A stretch of DNA of 64,000 nt, taken from contig NZ_CP059322.2 in the NCBI RefSeq assembly GCF_013694245.2, positions 3,417,001 through 3,481,000 on the forward strand, given 5' to 3'. The notes under the pieces were generated by a model, which ran no database searches, was not told where the DNA came from, and saw only the letters and a program-made list of their open reading frames with translations. Source of the stretch: Micromonospora ferruginea (GTDB lineage: Bacteria > Actinomycetota > Actinomycetes > Mycobacteriales > Micromonosporaceae). Each line of letters begins with the position of its first letter. Within the stretch, counting starts at the first letter, position 1. The translations under genes were made by a program, and so were the position numbers. Shown here piece by piece: positions 61,638 through 64,000 of this stretch.

Positions 61638-61674
61638 GATCGGCAACGTGCGTCGGAGAAATTGCCGGACCGGT

Positions 61675-62616
61675 TCACAGGGCCGCTCGCAGCGCCCCCA
61701 TCGACCGGATCGCCGAGCGGATCTCCTGGAGGTACTCGGCCGTGGTCAGCGAGTGCCGGAGGCGCGCGTCCGGCACCGTCGCCGGGTCGAGGCCGACCGT
61801 CTCCACCGCGCACCCGTACGGGATGCCGAGCGTCCGGATCGCGTCGGCCTGCTGGAACGGCACGAAGTGCTCGGTGGTGACCAGGAGAACGCTCTGCCCC
61901 GCCAGCGCCCCCGCCCCGACCCGGGAGTCGGCCCAGAACGCGCAGGTGTCGGCGGTGTTGGCGCGCCGCGCCGGGTCGGACGAGGGCGCGGCCAGCACGG
62001 TGAGCCGGCGTCCGCCCGGTGCCTGGTAGTCGTGGATCAGGGCGGCGGTGTCGAGGTCACCCAGCCGACGCAGACCGGGGAACGCGGCCTGGACCGCGAC
62101 GTCCATGGCGGCGAACTCGGTGGGGCAGTCGCCGGCGCCGTGTCCCGCCGCCACGGCCCGCTCCGGCGCGGTGGTCGGCCGGATGCTGCCCAGGCCGCAC
62201 ACGGTCCCGCCGGTGACGTGCCGGTCGAGCAGGGTGGCCGCGTACCCGGCCCGGAGCAGGCAGCTACGGACCAGGCCGCCGTGGATCAGGACGTGGTCGT
62301 AGCGGTCCCGGCTCGGCGTGGCGCGGTGGCGCAGCCCGAGCGCGCCGGCCGCCGCGCGCACCCGATCGGCCACGTCGGCCGGGAACTCCCGGGGTCGGGC
62401 GGTGGCGCGTTCGCCGCCGCGCCGGAAGTCCCAGTGCCGGGCCGAGATCTCCGCCAGCCCGACGAGCACGTCACCGGTCGGCCACTTCTCCTCGAAGCAG
62501 TCCACCAGCTCACGCAGGGCGGTCGAGGTCGCCCACCCGGAGATCTCCGCCCGCAGGACCGCCGGATCCCCCTGCGGCTCCCAGCGCGGCAACCCCACCC
62601 TGGCGTACGTCGTCAT
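61675..62616 (-). CDS. Hypothetical protein, possibly DUF218/YdcF-like
   Basis: A 313-residue protein with no signal peptide or membrane segment. I do not recognise it with confidence. The middle has YDHVLIHGGLVRSCLLRAGY, and the C-terminal third has RRANTADTCAFWAD and VLLVTTEHFVPFQQADAI. The order (HGG near the start of an alpha/beta fold, then a polar NTADT patch, then a strand ending VTT) resembles the DUF218/SanA/YdcF layout, but the match is loose. I chose ATG 62616 on the basis of the GGCGAGG just upstream; 69 further open codons upstream would overlap the STAS gene. Its start codon shares two bases with a plus-strand ATG. Confidence 0.6.
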   Translation of the reverse strand: MTTYARVGLPRWEPQGDPAVLRAEISGWATSTALRELVDCFEEKWPTGDVLVGLAEISARHWDFRRGGERATARPREFPADVADRVRAAAGALGLRHRATPSRDRYDHVLIHGGLVRSCLLRAGYAATLLDRHVTGGTVCGLGSIRPTTAPERAVAAGHGAGDCPTEFAAMDVAVQAAFPGLRRLGDLDTAALIHDYQAPGGRRLTVLAAPSSDPARRANTADTCAFWADSRVGAGALAGQSVLLVTTEHFVPFQQADAIRTLGIPYGCAVETVGLDPATVPDARLRHSLTTAEYLQEIRSAIRSMGALRAAL

Positions 62617-62638
62617 GAGCCTCGCCTTCTCGGCAGCG

Positions 62639-63067
62639 ATGAGATTCGGTCCGTACGCCGGTCTGATCCGCGTGACGATCCTCGTGCTCCGGCTGGCCGG
62701 TCCGACGCCGACCCGCGCGGACATCGCGGTCCGCTGCGCCGATCTGGCCGAGGCGTTGCGCGGCCGGGACCGGGGGGTGGTGGTCTGCGACGTCTCCGCG
62801 ATCGGCCGGCCCGACCTGGTCACGATCGAGACCCTGGCCCGGCTGCGGCTGACCGCCCGGCGGTTCGGCTGGCGGCTGGAGCTGCGCGGCGCGAGCGCTG
62901 ACCTATGCGACCTGGCCGGCCTGTTCGGGCTGACCGGCGCCCTCCTCCAGCCGGTCCGGCAGGCCGAAGAGGGGGAACAGGCGCTCGGTGTCGAGGAAGT
63001 GGTTGAGCGACGTGATCCGGCCGCCGGAGAGCCCGACCACGATCAACGACCAGGGCACGTGGCCTGA
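62639..63067 (+). CDS. STAS-domain protein, overlapping its neighbours
   Basis: A protein of about 142 residues. Its first 100 residues match a STAS (anti-sigma-antagonist-like) fold: [36 protein letters not shown], then [20 protein letters not shown]. The usual phosphorylated Ser/Thr spot reads [11 protein letters not shown], so Ser or Thr is available. In actinomycetes such proteins act in partner-switching or as small-molecule-binding signal proteins. No ribosome site marks the start; ATG 62615, ATG 62639 and GTG 62672 are all possible. The last 40 residues are read antisense to the sigma factor gene and have no domain character, so the useful protein probably ends near residue 105. Confidence 0.65.
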   Translation: MRFGPYAGLIRVTILVLRLAGPTPTRADIAVRCADLAEALRGRDRGVVVCDVSAIGRPDLVTIETLARLRLTARRFGWRLELRGASADLCDLAGLFGLTGALLQPVRQAEEGEQALGVEEVVERRDPAAGEPDHDQRPGHVA

Positions 63068-63913
63068 GTCGGGGTCGCGCCGGTACTGCCCGAACGCCGG
63101 CATGCCGTTGGCCGCCACCGGCACCAGGCGGGAGCCGCGGCAGCCGTTGCCGGTGCCGGTCATCCAGTCGGCGATGTGGTCGGGGCCGCGCAGCCACAGC
63201 GGCATCGGCGGCATCGACAGCGTCGCGTCCTCGTGCAGCAGCGCGGTGAGCGCGGTGAGGTCGTACGCCTCGAAGGCGCGCACGTAGCGGGCCAGCAGCG
63301 CCTGCTGCTCCTCGTCGAGCGGGCGGCGCACCTCGGCGCCGGTGTCGGCGGCGGCGATCGTGGCCCGGGCCCGTTGCAGCGCGCTGTTCACGCTCGCCAC
63401 CGACGTGTCGAGCAGGTCCGCGACCTCCTGCGCGGACCAGGCCAGCACCTCGCGCAGGATGAGCACGGCCCGCTGCTTCGGCGGCAGGTGCTGCAACGCG
63501 GCGACGAACGCCAGCCGGACGGATTCCCGCCCGGCGACCACCTCGGCCGGGTCGCCGGCCGTGGGCAGCACCCGGTCGTCGGGCACCGGGCCGAGCCAGA
63601 TCTGCTCCGGGCGCGGCTCACCCGGATGCGTCGCGGTGCCGCTGCCGGCCGGGCCGAGGTCCATCGGCCGGACCCGGCGCTGGGCGCTCGCGGTCATGTT
63701 CAGGCAGACGTTCGTCGCGATCCGGTAGAGCCAGGTCCGCAGCGCGGACCGCCCCTCGAACCGGTCGAAGTTGCGCCAGGCCCGGACGAAGGTGTCCTGC
63801 ACCGCGTCCTCGGCCTCGAAGGCCGAGCCCAGCATCCGGTAGCAGTAGCCGGTCAGCTCCGGCCGGTACGCCTCGAGTTGCGTCTCGACGGGGACGCTCG
63901 CCACCTCGCTCAC
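62903..63913 (-). CDS. ECF sigma factor with SnoaL-like C-terminal domain (SigG/TIGR02960 type)
   Basis: A 336-residue extracytoplasmic-function sigma factor. Region 2 is [20 protein letters not shown] then [20 protein letters not shown]. Region 4 is [19 protein letters not shown], then [20 protein letters not shown]. From about residue 210 a SnoaL/NTF2-like domain follows, which in such sigma factors controls activity in place of a membrane anti-sigma factor; its last strand ends [10 protein letters not shown]. Fourteen extra residues follow before the stop. The start is GTG 63913 or GTG 63904. The 3' end overlaps the convergent STAS gene by 165 bases. A STAS protein beside a sigma factor could mean a regulatory link, but this is inference. 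Confidence 0.88.
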   Translation of the reverse strand: MSEVASVPVETQLEAYRPELTGYCYRMLGSAFEAEDAVQDTFVRAWRNFDRFEGRSALRTWLYRIATNVCLNMTASAQRRVRPMDLGPAGSGTATHPGEPRPEQIWLGPVPDDRVLPTAGDPAEVVAGRESVRLAFVAALQHLPPKQRAVLILREVLAWSAQEVADLLDTSVASVNSALQRARATIAAADTGAEVRRPLDEEQQALLARYVRAFEAYDLTALTALLHEDATLSMPPMPLWLRGPDHIADWMTGTGNGCRGSRLVPVAANGMPAFGQYRRDPDSGHVPWSLIVVGLSGGRITSLNHFLDTERLFPLFGLPDRLEEGAGQPEQAGQVA

Positions 63914-64000
63914 CCTGCCGAAACTAGCCCACCTGCGGCGCGAACGCGAACACCGGCAACCTCCGGTCGCGGGCACCGATGAGTTCGCCGCGTCCGCCCG

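Noticed and set aside
1..64000. tRNA, rRNA, insertion sequence, integrase, prophage or origin sequences
   Set aside because: None was seen on either strand on reading through the window; only the palindromic repeats hint at mobile DNA.

Overview
The window is high-GC actinobacterial DNA, most likely from Micromonospora or a close relative in Micromonosporaceae. The reasons are the strong G/C third-position bias, the many GTG starts, the secreted GH18 chitinase with a CBM13 trefoil, the Sfp/EntD-type phosphopantetheinyl transferase beside a metallophosphoesterase, and two families of intergenic or in-frame palindromes. Genus is inferred; no rRNA or tRNA gene is present. I found no transposase, integrase or CRISPR array.

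Layout. 1-3137: end of a metallophosphoesterase, a phosphopantetheinyl transferase and a large-subunit catalase. 3276-6428: two secreted glycan-active enzymes with their own promoters. 6487-7245: a secreted cyclophilin, facing away from a translationally coupled trio (7423-10114), RtcB-type RNA ligase, PrfH-type release factor and an APH-fold kinase, which looks like an RNA-repair/ribosome-rescue unit. 10115-10395: two large palindromes. 11275-14357: a cyclic-nucleotide-binding-type sensor kinase coupled to a response regulator fused to a thioredoxin-reductase-like flavoprotein. 14932-23296 (minus strand): one probable operon of sensor kinase, roadblock protein, complete livKHMGF transporter and a methyltransferase. 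23478-28884: XRE regulator, cytochrome P450 and a large secreted beta-propeller/Ig-like protein.

29793-53469 is the centrepiece, a 23.7 kb six-gene biosynthetic operon in which each gene overlaps the next by 4 bases. It encodes an NRPS-PKS-NRPS megasynthase ending in a Cys-type thioesterase and a fused MFS exporter, an A-T-C NRPS, two SyrP-like Fe(II)/2-oxoglutarate oxygenases, an NRPS with an FkbM-type methyltransferase embedded in its A domain, and a PLP enzyme. The terminal logic (malonyl extension without ketoreduction, then an amino acid, then a Cys alpha/beta-hydrolase) suggests a Dieckmann-type release to a tetramate-like ring. I do not recognise the product.

53474-64000: a class of Fe-S photolyase with an apparent single-base frameshift near its end, two paralogous winged-helix regulators flanking a multidomain subtilisin-like protease, a 0.76 kb non-coding stretch with a C-rich tract and three palindromes, a hypothetical protein, a STAS protein, and an ECF sigma factor with a SnoaL-like C-terminus.

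Two repeat families run through the window. Three 54-bp GC-rich palindromes sit in frame inside protein genes (44177, 50278, 55219), each adding 18 codons. Five GATC-containing inverted repeats sit in two intergenic regions.
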